From: Ruegeria pomeroyi
GTDB taxonomy: Bacteria > Pseudomonadota > Alphaproteobacteria > Rhodobacterales > Rhodobacteraceae
Reading direction: 5' to 3'
Length of the DNA: 64,000 bases
Assembly (NCBI RefSeq): GCF_021405525.1
Contig: NZ_JAGQAG010000001.1
Span: 1-64,000, forward strand
Part shown: positions 50,261 to 57,621 of the stretch, in pieces
How positions within the stretch are numbered: the stretch's first letter is position 1
How the letters are laid out: the number at the start of each line of letters is the position of its first letter
The notes under the pieces: generated by a model
Databases searched by the model: none
The model's input: only the letters and a program-made list of their open reading frames with translations
Told to the model about the DNA's origin: nothing
Made by a program: the position numbers and the translations under genes

Positions 50261-51790
50261 ATGCGCGGCCCCCACAATATCATCCGCCTGATCCGCACGG
50301 GCGCCACGCTGGAGCGCAACGGCGCCATGGGCGCGGTGCTGGATGCGTTTGACGCGCCGCGCCCGCTGCGCATTCTGGCCCGCGCGCTGGGCAAACCGTT
50401 CCAGTGGCTGGGCTTCAAGGGCGACCCCAGCCTGCCGCCCGCCACCCGCGCGTTGATGGCGATGGGACCGGCCTATATCAAGTTCGGTCAGGTGCTTTCG
50501 ACCCGGCCCGACGTGGTGGGCCAAGATCTGGCCGATCAACTGCGCGTGTTGCAGGATCAATTGCCGCCCTTTCCCCGCGCCACCGCCATGCGCGAGGTGG
50601 AGCGGGAACTGGGCCGCCCCTTGCCCGAGATGTTCAGCGAATTCAGCGAGCCGATCGCGGCGGCGTCCATCGCCCAGGTGCACCGGGCGCGTCTGGCCGA
50701 CAGCGGCGAGGATGTGGCGGTCAAGGTGCTGCGCCCTGGCATCGAGCGCGCCTTTCGCAAGGATGTGGACGCGTTCTATTTCGCCGCCCGCATCGTCGAC
50801 CTCTTTGCCCCCGGTGCCCGTCGCCTGCGCCCGATCGAGGTGATCGAGCATTTCGATGGCGTGGTGCGCGGAGAGCTTGATCTGCGGCTGGAAAGCGCCG
50901 CCGCCTCGGAATATGCCGACAATACCAAGGGCGACACGGGCTTCCGCCTGCCGCCGGTGCGCTGGTCGCTGTCGGCACGGCGGGTGATGACGCTGGGCTG
51001 GGCCGATGGCGTGGCGCTGGGTGACAATGCCGCGCTGGATGCCGCCGGGCACAACCGCCGCGATCTGGGCGAGCGGGTGCTGCGCCTGTTCCTGCTGCAC
51101 GCGCTGCGCGATGGCTATTTCCACGCCGACATGCATCAGGGCAACCTGAAGGTCGCCGCCGATGGCGATATCATCGCCTATGACTTCGGCATCATGGGCC
51201 ATATCGACGAATATACCCGCCGGGTCTATGCCGAGATCCTGTTCGGCTTCATCCGCCGCGATTACAAGCGCGTGGCCGAGGTGCATTTCGAGGCCGGTTA
51301 CGTGCCCGCCACCCAGGATGTCGACGAGTTTGCCCGCGCCTTGCGCGCGGTGGGCGAGCCGATCTTTGGCATGGATGCGACCCATATCTCGATGGGCCGG
51401 CTGCTGAGCTACCTCTTCGAGGTCACCGAACGGTTCGGCATGGAAACCCGGACCGAGCTGATCCTGCTGCAACGTACCATGGTCGTGGTCGAAGGCGTGG
51501 CCCGTTCGCTCGACCCGCATATCAACATCTGGGAGGTCGCCCGCCCGGTGGTCGAGGATTACATCAAGCAATCCATCGGACCGCGCGCGGTGCTGGCCGA
51601 TCTGGGCAAGACCGCGCTGGTGGTAGCCCGCTTCGGCCCGCGCCTGCCCGATCTGGTCGAACGGGCGCTGGTGGCGCAGTCGCAACCGGGTCTGGACGAG
51701 AAACCGGGCCGCAGCGCAGCGTTCTGGCCTGCCCTGGGTGGCGCGCTGATCGGTGGCGGCGTGGTGCTGCTGGCGAGCCTGCTCATGTGA
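50261..51790 (+). CDS. ubiB: UbiB-family atypical protein kinase/ATPase
   Basis: 509-aa ABC1/ADCK/UbiB protein required for ubiquinone synthesis at the membrane. The KxGQ motif AYIKFGQVLSTRPD is near residues 71-84, the Ala-rich loop region PIAAASIAQVHRA near 131-143, the catalytic segment FHADMHQGNLKV near 287-298, and the metal motif DFGIMG near 307. The C-terminal hydrophobic helix (about 487-508) anchors it. Coupled to ubiE (3-nt gap). Confidence 0.96.
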   Translation: MRGPHNIIRLIRTGATLERNGAMGAVLDAFDAPRPLRILARALGKPFQWLGFKGDPSLPPATRALMAMGPAYIKFGQVLSTRPDVVGQDLADQLRVLQDQLPPFPRATAMREVERELGRPLPEMFSEFSEPIAAASIAQVHRARLADSGEDVAVKVLRPGIERAFRKDVDAFYFAARIVDLFAPGARRLRPIEVIEHFDGVVRGELDLRLESAAASEYADNTKGDTGFRLPPVRWSLSARRVMTLGWADGVALGDNAALDAAGHNRRDLGERVLRLFLLHALRDGYFHADMHQGNLKVAADGDIIAYDFGIMGHIDEYTRRVYAEILFGFIRRDYKRVAEVHFEAGYVPATQDVDEFARALRAVGEPIFGMDATHISMGRLLSYLFEVTERFGMETRTELILLQRTMVVVEGVARSLDPHINIWEVARPVVEDYIKQSIGPRAVLADLGKTALVVARFGPRLPDLVERALVAQSQPGLDEKPGRSAAFWPALGGALIGGGVVLLASLLM

Positions 51791-51828
51791 GCGAGTGACA
51801 GGCGACGCCATCGTGCTAGGCTGCGCCC

Positions 51829-52815
51829 ATGGCTCGCACCAATCCACATCGCCCCTTTACCCCCGATCCTGAACAGGAAGCCCTTGCGCCCGGGGTCAGC
51901 GGCAATGACATCAACGGGCTGGGCGAAACAGCGTTTCGCCGCCCGCGCATGGTCTATTGGGCACCCGATCCGGGCGACATCCCCCACGGGCCGCTGCAAC
52001 ACTATTTCTACCGGCAATCGGCAAAAGAGCCTGACTTTGCCACCAGACGCGCCGCGCGACAGGCGGTGCTGGACGCCCCCCTGCCACCACTGGCCGACAC
52101 CGCCGCCATTCGCGCGCCCGCAGACTGGACTGCCGCGCTGGTGCAATTCGTGGACAGCGGCGCCTGCGACCTGACCGGCGTCGCCGAGATGAACCCCGAC
52201 TGGGTCTTCGAAGGCCACGAAATAACGCAATCCCGCGTCATCATGATCGGCGTGGCCCATGATTACGACGCCATCGCCACCGCGCCCAAGCCAAGCGCCG
52301 GGCTTGAGGTTATGACGCAATATACTCGCGCCGCACAGGCCGCCAAAACCATCGCCGGATGGCTTCGCCTGCAAGGCTGGCAGGCCGAGCCGCTGACTGG
52401 CCCGATGACCGGCGCGCTGGCGATGATCCCGCCCGCGCTGGCCTGTGGCTTTGGCGAGTTGGGCAAGCACGGGTCCATCATCAACCCCGATCTCGGCGCC
52501 TCGTTCCGCCTGTCGGCGGTGCTGACCGATGCGCCTTTTGCTCCAACGCCGGCGCAGGATCACGGTATCGACGGCTTTTGCCAGAACTGCCGCATCTGTC
52601 AGGACGCCTGCCCGCCCGAGGCGCTGTTCGCGGACAAGCAGACCGTGCGCGGCGCGCGCAAATGGTATGTCGATTTCGACAAATGCCTGCCCTTCTTCAA
52701 CCAGACCCACGGCTGCGCCATCTGTATCGCCGAATGCCCCTGGTCGCGTCCGGGCATCGGCCCGAACCTGGCCGCGAAGCTGGCCCGGAAACGAGAAAGG
52801 GACGCGACCGGCTGA
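51829..52815 (+). CDS. Double [4Fe-4S] protein resembling reductive dehalogenase/QueG iron-sulfur domains
   Basis: 328 aa, with no signal peptide or Tat motif. The C-terminal part holds two cluster motifs: CQNCRICQDACP (about 249-260) and C...CAICIAECP (about 287-307). The preceding region (about 120-240; VIMIGVAHDYDAIATAPKP, YTRAAQAAKTIAGWLR, ALAMIPPALACGFGELGKHG) resembles the corrinoid-domain side of reductive dehalogenases and epoxyqueuosine reductase, in particular the GELG(R/K)HG segment. It is therefore a candidate cytosolic member of that superfamily. The actual substrate is unknown. It is 38 nt downstream of ubiB and may be part of that transcript. Confidence 0.72.
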   Translation: MARTNPHRPFTPDPEQEALAPGVSGNDINGLGETAFRRPRMVYWAPDPGDIPHGPLQHYFYRQSAKEPDFATRRAARQAVLDAPLPPLADTAAIRAPADWTAALVQFVDSGACDLTGVAEMNPDWVFEGHEITQSRVIMIGVAHDYDAIATAPKPSAGLEVMTQYTRAAQAAKTIAGWLRLQGWQAEPLTGPMTGALAMIPPALACGFGELGKHGSIINPDLGASFRLSAVLTDAPFAPTPAQDHGIDGFCQNCRICQDACPPEALFADKQTVRGARKWYVDFDKCLPFFNQTHGCAICIAECPWSRPGIGPNLAAKLARKRERDATG

Positions 52816-52826
52816 TCGCGCCCCTG

Positions 52827-52876
52827 CTTCATTTCGCCCGAAATACTCCGGGGGTCTGGGGGCAGCGCCCCCAGCC
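52827..52876. repeat. Roseobacter-type intergenic repeat, copy B
   Basis: CTTCATTTCGCCCGAAATAC, then a strong GGGGGC/GCCCCC hairpin (CTGGGGGC pairs with GCCCCCAG). Located between convergent genes, as copy A is. Likely a bidirectional terminator-like repeat. Confidence 0.65.
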
Positions 52877-52883
52877 TCTCCGC

Positions 52884-54059
52884 TCAGAGCCGCTCGATGG
52901 CGATGGCGATGCCCTGACCGCCGCCGATGCACATGGTGATCAGACCCTTGGACCCGCCGGTGCGCTCCAGTTCATAGAGCGTTTTCAGCGTGATGATCGC
53001 ACCAGTCGCGCCGACCGGGTGACCCAGCGCAATCGCGCCACCATTGGGGTTCACCTTGGCCGCATCCAGACCCAGTTCCTTGTTCACCGCCAGTGCCTGG
53101 GCGGCAAAGGCCTCGTTCGATTCGATCACGTCGAAATCACCGATGCTCAGGCCCGTGCGGGCCAGCAGGATCTGCACCGCCGGAACCGGGCCGATGCCCA
53201 TCACCTCGGGGCGCACACCGGCATGGGCATAGCCCAGAATGCGGGCCTTGGGCTTCAGCCCGGCCTTTTCCGCCGCATCCGCCGTGGCCAGCACCATCGC
53301 CGCCGCACCGTCGTTGATGCCGCTGGCGTTGCCCGCCGTGACCCGGCCATCCTTCTTGAACACCGGCTTCAGCCCGGCCAGCACCTCGACCGAGGTCGCC
53401 TTGGGGTGCTCGTCGACCTTGAAATCGACCATGTCGCGCTTGACCTTGACCTGCACCGGCGTGATCTGGCCATCGAAATGCCCCGCCGCAATGGCTGCGG
53501 CCGCGCGCTCCTGCGAAGTCATGGCGAACTGGTCCATCTGCTCGCGGCTGATCTGGTGTTCATCGGCGACATTCTCAGCGGTCACACCCATATGCCCGGT
53601 ACCAAACGGGCAGTTCAGCGCGCCCAGCATCATGTCGAGCGATTTGACATCGCCCATCTTGGCGCCCCAGCGGGCCTGGGTCATGATGAACGGGCTGCGC
53701 GACATGCTTTCGGCACCACCGGCCACCGCAAACTCCGCATCCCCCAGCATCAGCGACTGCACCGCCGAAACGATGGCCTGCGCACCGGACCCGCACAGGC
53801 GGTTCACGTTCATCGCGGGCGTGCCGTTCGGGATACCCGCCTGCATCGCGGCAACCCGGCTCAGATACATGTCGCGGGGTTCGGTATTGATCACATGGCC
53901 GAACACCACATGGCCGATCTGGGCGCCGTCGACGCCCGAACGTTCCAGCGCCGCCTCGGTCACGACGGTGGCCAGGTCGATGGGCGCAGTCGAGGCCAGC
54001 GCCCCACCAAAAGTGCCGATGGCGGTGCGGGCACCGTCCAGAATCACGATATCGGTCAT
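52884..54059 (-). CDS. Acetyl-CoA acetyltransferase (thiolase)
   Basis: 391-aa thiolase II. Nucleophile Cys89 is in [10 protein letters not shown], the His in [14 protein letters not shown] and the second Cys in MCIGGGQG, as in biosynthetic/degradative acetoacetyl-CoA thiolases (PhaA/BktB/AtoB type). It condenses or cleaves acetoacetyl-CoA and some 3-ketoacyl-CoAs. The start at 54059 follows GAGGAGG. No phaB or phaC is adjacent, so a PHB role cannot be assigned. Single gene, convergent with the Fe-S protein gene. Confidence 0.93.
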   Translation of the reverse strand: MTDIVILDGARTAIGTFGGALASTAPIDLATVVTEAALERSGVDGAQIGHVVFGHVINTEPRDMYLSRVAAMQAGIPNGTPAMNVNRLCGSGAQAIVSAVQSLMLGDAEFAVAGGAESMSRSPFIMTQARWGAKMGDVKSLDMMLGALNCPFGTGHMGVTAENVADEHQISREQMDQFAMTSQERAAAAIAAGHFDGQITPVQVKVKRDMVDFKVDEHPKATSVEVLAGLKPVFKKDGRVTAGNASGINDGAAAMVLATADAAEKAGLKPKARILGYAHAGVRPEVMGIGPVPAVQILLARTGLSIGDFDVIESNEAFAAQALAVNKELGLDAAKVNPNGGAIALGHPVGATGAIITLKTLYELERTGGSKGLITMCIGGGQGIAIAIERL

Positions 54060-54153
54060 GTTATCCTCCTCAGGGTTTCGCCCATTATGCACCCGCAGCA
54101 TGGTTTGTCGCCTGAGACGTGTCGTCATTTTGTCGCGCCAGTCGGTTCCGACT

Positions 54154-54420
54154 TCACGGGCCGGGATGGTCCCCGCCCCAAAGGCGCGGCGCGTCTTTTT
54201 CGAGCAGGCATCTCTCGATCTCGTCCAGGCGGTTCAGGACGGCGCCGATGTCTCCGCCATGACGGCGCAACTCCTTGAACCAAACGCGTTCTGCCGATCG
54301 GACCGACCAGCACAAGGCGGCCTGGCGCAGCCAACCGCGCAGGTCCGGCGGCAACCGGTCGAACCGGCGCATTGGTGACGCCTTGTAACGGCGCAGTGTT
54401 GTCGAGATATTTCGCGGCAT
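54154..54420 (-). CDS. Small conserved protein, resembles DUF6525
   Basis: 88 aa from the ATG at 54420 (MPRNISTTLRRYKAS...). The central MRRFDRLPPDLRGWLRQAALCWS and the following SAERVWFKELRRHGGDIGAVLNRLDEIE look like a small helical family common in Rhodobacterales. I recall this as DUF6525, but the match is from memory of the pattern. Function unknown. It is divergent from the XRE-cupin regulator, with a perfect palindrome between them. An upstream in-frame ATG at 54450 would run through that palindrome. Confidence 0.6.
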   Translation of the reverse strand: MPRNISTTLRRYKASPMRRFDRLPPDLRGWLRQAALCWSVRSAERVWFKELRRHGGDIGAVLNRLDEIERCLLEKDAPRLWGGDHPGP

Positions 54421-54432
54421 CAGGATGGGTAT

Positions 54433-54446
54433 AATGTTATAACATT
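54433..54446. promoter_or_regulatory. Perfect palindrome between DUF6525-like and XRE-cupin genes
   Basis: AATGTTATAACATT is a perfect 14-bp palindrome, AT-rich in a GC-rich region, 13 bp upstream of one gene and 63 bp upstream of the other. A strong candidate operator for the adjacent XRE-cupin regulator. Confidence 0.65.
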
Positions 54447-54508
54447 GCATCCTCTAATATCATGCCCGCAGATTGACAATCCACAACAGCAGGCGCAGAG
54501 ATTCCGTC

Positions 54509-55078
54509 ATGACGGAAAACCCCGACGATATCCTGAACCGCCTGCCCGCCCGCCTGAAAGAGGCGCGTCGTGCACAGGGTCTTTCGCTTGAGGCGGTCGC
54601 CAATCTCAGCGGCGTCTCGCGCTCTATGGTCAGCCAGATCGAACGGGGTGAAAGCAGCCCGACCATCGCCACGCTGTGGAACCTGACGCGCGCGCTTCAG
54701 GTCGATTTCGCGGGCCTGCTCGAGGCCGCCGAGGCCGCCGACCGTATCGACACCCTGCGTGCCTCCGAGGTGCCCAGCATCGACAATATGGGGCAGGGTT
54801 GCCGCATCCGCATCCTGTCCCCACCCGAGGATGCCGGCGGGCACGAGGTCTATGACATCAGCTTCAAGCCCGGTGGCACGCTGAACAGCCAGCCCCATGC
54901 GCGCGGCACCCGCGAACAGCTGACCGTGCTCGATGGCGCAGTGCGTGTAACCTCGGGCGCCGCGATACAGGATCTGGGCCCGGGCGATACCGCGCGCTAT
55001 GCCGCTGACATTCCACACAAGATCAGCGCCACCGGCGACGGACCGGCGCGGGTGTTCCTGATCGTCAAGACCGCCTGA
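54509..55078 (+). CDS. XRE-cupin transcriptional regulator
   Basis: 189 aa. The helix-turn-helix is at about 13-67 (RLKEARRAQGLSLEAVANLS, GVSRSMVSQIERGESSPTIA) and a cupin sensor domain at about 105-189 (FKPGGTLNSQPHARGTREQL, LGPGDTARYAADIPHKI). This PuuR/SutR-like class binds small ligands and controls amino-acid, polyamine or sulfur genes. The start at 54509 is chosen over a TTG at 54473. It is convergent with the DUF1285 gene (16-nt gap). Confidence 0.9.
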   Translation: MTENPDDILNRLPARLKEARRAQGLSLEAVANLSGVSRSMVSQIERGESSPTIATLWNLTRALQVDFAGLLEAAEAADRIDTLRASEVPSIDNMGQGCRIRILSPPEDAGGHEVYDISFKPGGTLNSQPHARGTREQLTVLDGAVRVTSGAAIQDLGPGDTARYAADIPHKISATGDGPARVFLIVKTA

Positions 55079-55094
55079 GTGCCACGCAGGCGGG

Positions 55095-55688
55095 TCAGCC
55101 GCGCTCCAGCTCCTCGACCGTCATCAGGGGAAAGAAGCTGCCCGAGGACCACAGGCCGAACCAGCCATCCTCGACCGCGCCCAGATCCATCAGCCGATAG
55201 AAACTCTTGCGGTCGATCAGCGCCTCAAGCCCCGTGCGGATATGAACATAAGGCGCGGGTTCCCCGGTCGCGGGGTCCTGCGCCATCCGGATCGGGTTGC
55301 CTGCTCCCGCCACCGCGCTGTCGCCCACATGGGTGGTAAAGGTCAGCACCTGATCGCGCCCCTGCCCAGCCGCCTCGACATCCACCGCAACAAAAGGCGC
55401 GTCATCGACGCGAATCCCGACCTTTTCGACCGGGGTGACCAGATAGTACCGGTCCTCTTCACGCTTCAGGATCGACGAGAACAGCCGCACCATGGCCGGC
55501 CGGTTGATCGGCGTGCCCTGATAGAACCACGTCCCGTCCCGCGCGATGCGCATGTCGATATCGCCGTTGAACGGCGGGTTCCACAGATGCACCGGGGCCG
55601 GCCCCTTGGATTTGATCGCCCGGGCCGAGGCAAGAAGGCTGTCCGCCGAAGGTTTCACAGGCTTTTGTCCGCTCATTGTTTTTGCCAT
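55095..55688 (-). CDS. DUF1285-family protein
   Basis: 197 aa with the DUF1285 pattern: PVHLWNPPFNGDIDMRIARD near residue 32, DGTWFYQGTPINRPAMVRLFSSIL, and YYLVTPVEKVGIRVDDAPFVAVD. DUF1285 proteins are widespread in alpha- and gammaproteobacteria, with a solved fold but no known function. No signal peptide; cytosolic. It is divergent from the moxR operon with a 53-bp gap, so the two may share control. Confidence 0.88.
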   Translation of the reverse strand: MAKTMSGQKPVKPSADSLLASARAIKSKGPAPVHLWNPPFNGDIDMRIARDGTWFYQGTPINRPAMVRLFSSILKREEDRYYLVTPVEKVGIRVDDAPFVAVDVEAAGQGRDQVLTFTTHVGDSAVAGAGNPIRMAQDPATGEPAPYVHIRTGLEALIDRKSFYRLMDLGAVEDGWFGLWSSGSFFPLMTVEELERG

Positions 55689-55741
55689 TTGCTGTCAGCG
55701 CGATACACTCATACCCATATAGTTGCCGCGGAGGGAAAACC

Positions 55742-56749
55742 ATGTCCGAACCTGCCGACCTGCTCGGGGAAATCGACGCGCTTGGCATCAAGCTGCAAGA
55801 AGCGCGGGCCTCGATCACCCGCCGCTTCATCGGCCAGGAGCGGGTGGTGGACCTGACCCTGACCGCGCTTTTGTGCGGTGGACATGCGCTGCTGATCGGC
55901 CTGCCGGGGCTTGGCAAGACGCGACTGGTCGAGACTCTGTCGACCGTCATGGGCCTGCATGGCAACCGCATCCAGTTCACGCCCGACCTGATGCCCGCCG
56001 ATATTCTTGGCTCCGAGGTGCTGGACACCGCCGAGGATGGCAGCCGCCGGTTCCGCTTCATTCCCGGTCCAATCTTCTGCCAGCTTCTGATGGCGGACGA
56101 GATCAACCGCGCCAGCCCCCGCACCCAGTCGGCGCTGTTGCAGGCGATGCAGGAAAAAACGGTCACCGTGGCGGGCGAGAACCGGCCGCTGGGCACGCCG
56201 TTTCACGTGCTGGCGACCCAGAACCCGATCGAGCAGGAAGGCACCTATCCCCTGCCCGAGGCGCAGCTGGACCGGTTCCTGGTGCAGATCGACGTCGATT
56301 ATCCCGACCGCGCGACCGAGCGCGAAATTCTGCTTGCCACCACCGGCGCCGAAGAGGCCGAGGCGCATCAGGTGATGACCCAGGCCGATCTGCTGGCCGC
56401 GCAGGTGCTGCTGCGGCGGATGCCGGTGGGCGAGTCGGTGGTCGAGATGATCCTCGACCTTGTGCGCGCCTTCCGTCCTGACGAGCCGGGGGTCAGCGAC
56501 CGGGTGCGCGACACCGTGGCCTGGGGTCCCGGCCCGCGCGCGGCGCAGGCGCTGATGCTGACGGTGCGGGCGCGGGCGCTGCTTCAGGGACGGCTGGCGC
56601 CCAGCCCCGAGGATGTTCTGGACATGGCCCGCCCGGTGCTGAGCCACCGGATGGCGTTGAACTTTGCCGCCCGGGCGCGGGGCGACACCCTGGCCGACCT
56701 GATCGACGAGACAGCAACCAGCCTGACCCGAGCCGAGGCCGCCGCGTGA
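55742..56749 (+). CDS. MoxR-family AAA+ ATPase
   Basis: 335-aa AAA+ protein of the MoxR type. Walker A is GLPGLGKTRLVE near residue 51, Walker B LLMADEINRASPRTQSALLQ near 115, and sensor I ATQNPIEQEG near 158. MoxR ATPases act as chaperones that insert cofactors or mature protein complexes, normally with a VWA partner. GGAGGG precedes the ATG at 55742. It is the first gene of a four-gene operon with GTGA/ATGA overlaps throughout. Confidence 0.94.
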   Translation: MSEPADLLGEIDALGIKLQEARASITRRFIGQERVVDLTLTALLCGGHALLIGLPGLGKTRLVETLSTVMGLHGNRIQFTPDLMPADILGSEVLDTAEDGSRRFRFIPGPIFCQLLMADEINRASPRTQSALLQAMQEKTVTVAGENRPLGTPFHVLATQNPIEQEGTYPLPEAQLDRFLVQIDVDYPDRATEREILLATTGAEEAEAHQVMTQADLLAAQVLLRRMPVGESVVEMILDLVRAFRPDEPGVSDRVRDTVAWGPGPRAAQALMLTVRARALLQGRLAPSPEDVLDMARPVLSHRMALNFAARARGDTLADLIDETATSLTRAEAAA

Positions 56750-57621
56750 GCGTCGCCCCCGCCCTCAGGCATCGTGCCGAAACCGCCGCCGCCCCGCTGC
56801 CGCCTTTGCTGGCGCGGGCCGAGCATCTGGCGGGCACCGTGCTGCTGGGCGACCACGGGCGCCGCCGCGCCGGGCTGGGCGATGATTTCTGGCAATACCG
56901 CCCGGCCCAGCCGGGCGACAGCCGCCGCATGATCGACCATCGCCGCTCGGCCCGTGGCGACCAGCAATATGTGCGCGAACGCGAATGGCAGATCGCGCAA
57001 TCGGTGATGCTGTGGGTCGATCAGGGCGCCTCGATGCGTTTCAGTTCGGACAAGCGGACCGAGACAAAGGCCGACCGCGCCCGGCTGCTGGCGCTGGCGG
57101 TGGCGATCCTGCTGGTGCGAGGCGGCGAGCGCGTCGGCCTGACCGGCACCACCCTGCCGCCACGCCGCGGCAATGCCCAGGTGCACCGGCTGGCCGAAGC
57201 CTGGTCGCGAGATGCCGAGGCCGACTATGCTCCGCCCGAACACCGGGCCATGATCCCGCACGCCCGGGCGCTGTTCGTTTCCGATTTTCTGGGTGATCTC
57301 GGTGAAGTCGAGCTGGCGCTGTCCAAGGCCGCCGATCGTGGCGTGCGCGGTGTGCTGATGCAGGTGCTCGACCCCGCCGAGGAAAGCTTTCCCTATCGCG
57401 GGCGCACGCTGTTCGAAAGCGTGGGTGGCACACTCAGGCATGAAACCCTCAAGGCCGGAGAGCTGCGCGAGCGCTACCTGATACGGCTGGCCGAACGTCG
57501 CGACGCATTGATGGCGCTGACCCGGGCGACCGGCTGGCAACTGGGCCTTCACCATACCGGCGACAGCGCGCAATCGGCGCTTTTGTGGCTGTGGCGCGCC
57601 CTGGACGGGAGAGTGCGATGA
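56746..57621 (+). CDS. DUF58 protein (VWA-like MoxR partner)
   Basis: 291 aa, starting with GTG overlapping the moxR stop. The DUF58 signature is near 45-90 (DFWQYRPAQPGDSRRMIDHR, SARGDQQYVREREW) and the VWA-like strand VMLWVDQGASMRF follows, in which the usual metal motif DxSxS is altered to DQGAS. The C-terminal half continues a VWA-like fold. It is the standard partner of MoxR in such operons. Confidence 0.9.
   Translation: MSVAPALRHRAETAAAPLPPLLARAEHLAGTVLLGDHGRRRAGLGDDFWQYRPAQPGDSRRMIDHRRSARGDQQYVREREWQIAQSVMLWVDQGASMRFSSDKRTETKADRARLLALAVAILLVRGGERVGLTGTTLPPRRGNAQVHRLAEAWSRDAEADYAPPEHRAMIPHARALFVSDFLGDLGEVELALSKAADRGVRGVLMQVLDPAEESFPYRGRTLFESVGGTLRHETLKAGELRERYLIRLAERRDALMALTRATGWQLGLHHTGDSAQSALLWLWRALDGRVR

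Noticed and set aside
49460-51847. 795-codon frame on the minus strand
   Set aside because: Antisense to ubiE and ubiB, both with full motif sets; His/Gln/Ala-rich shadow.
52359-54278. 639-codon frame on the plus strand
   Set aside because: Antisense to the thiolase gene and out of frame with the Fe-S protein; no recognisable content.
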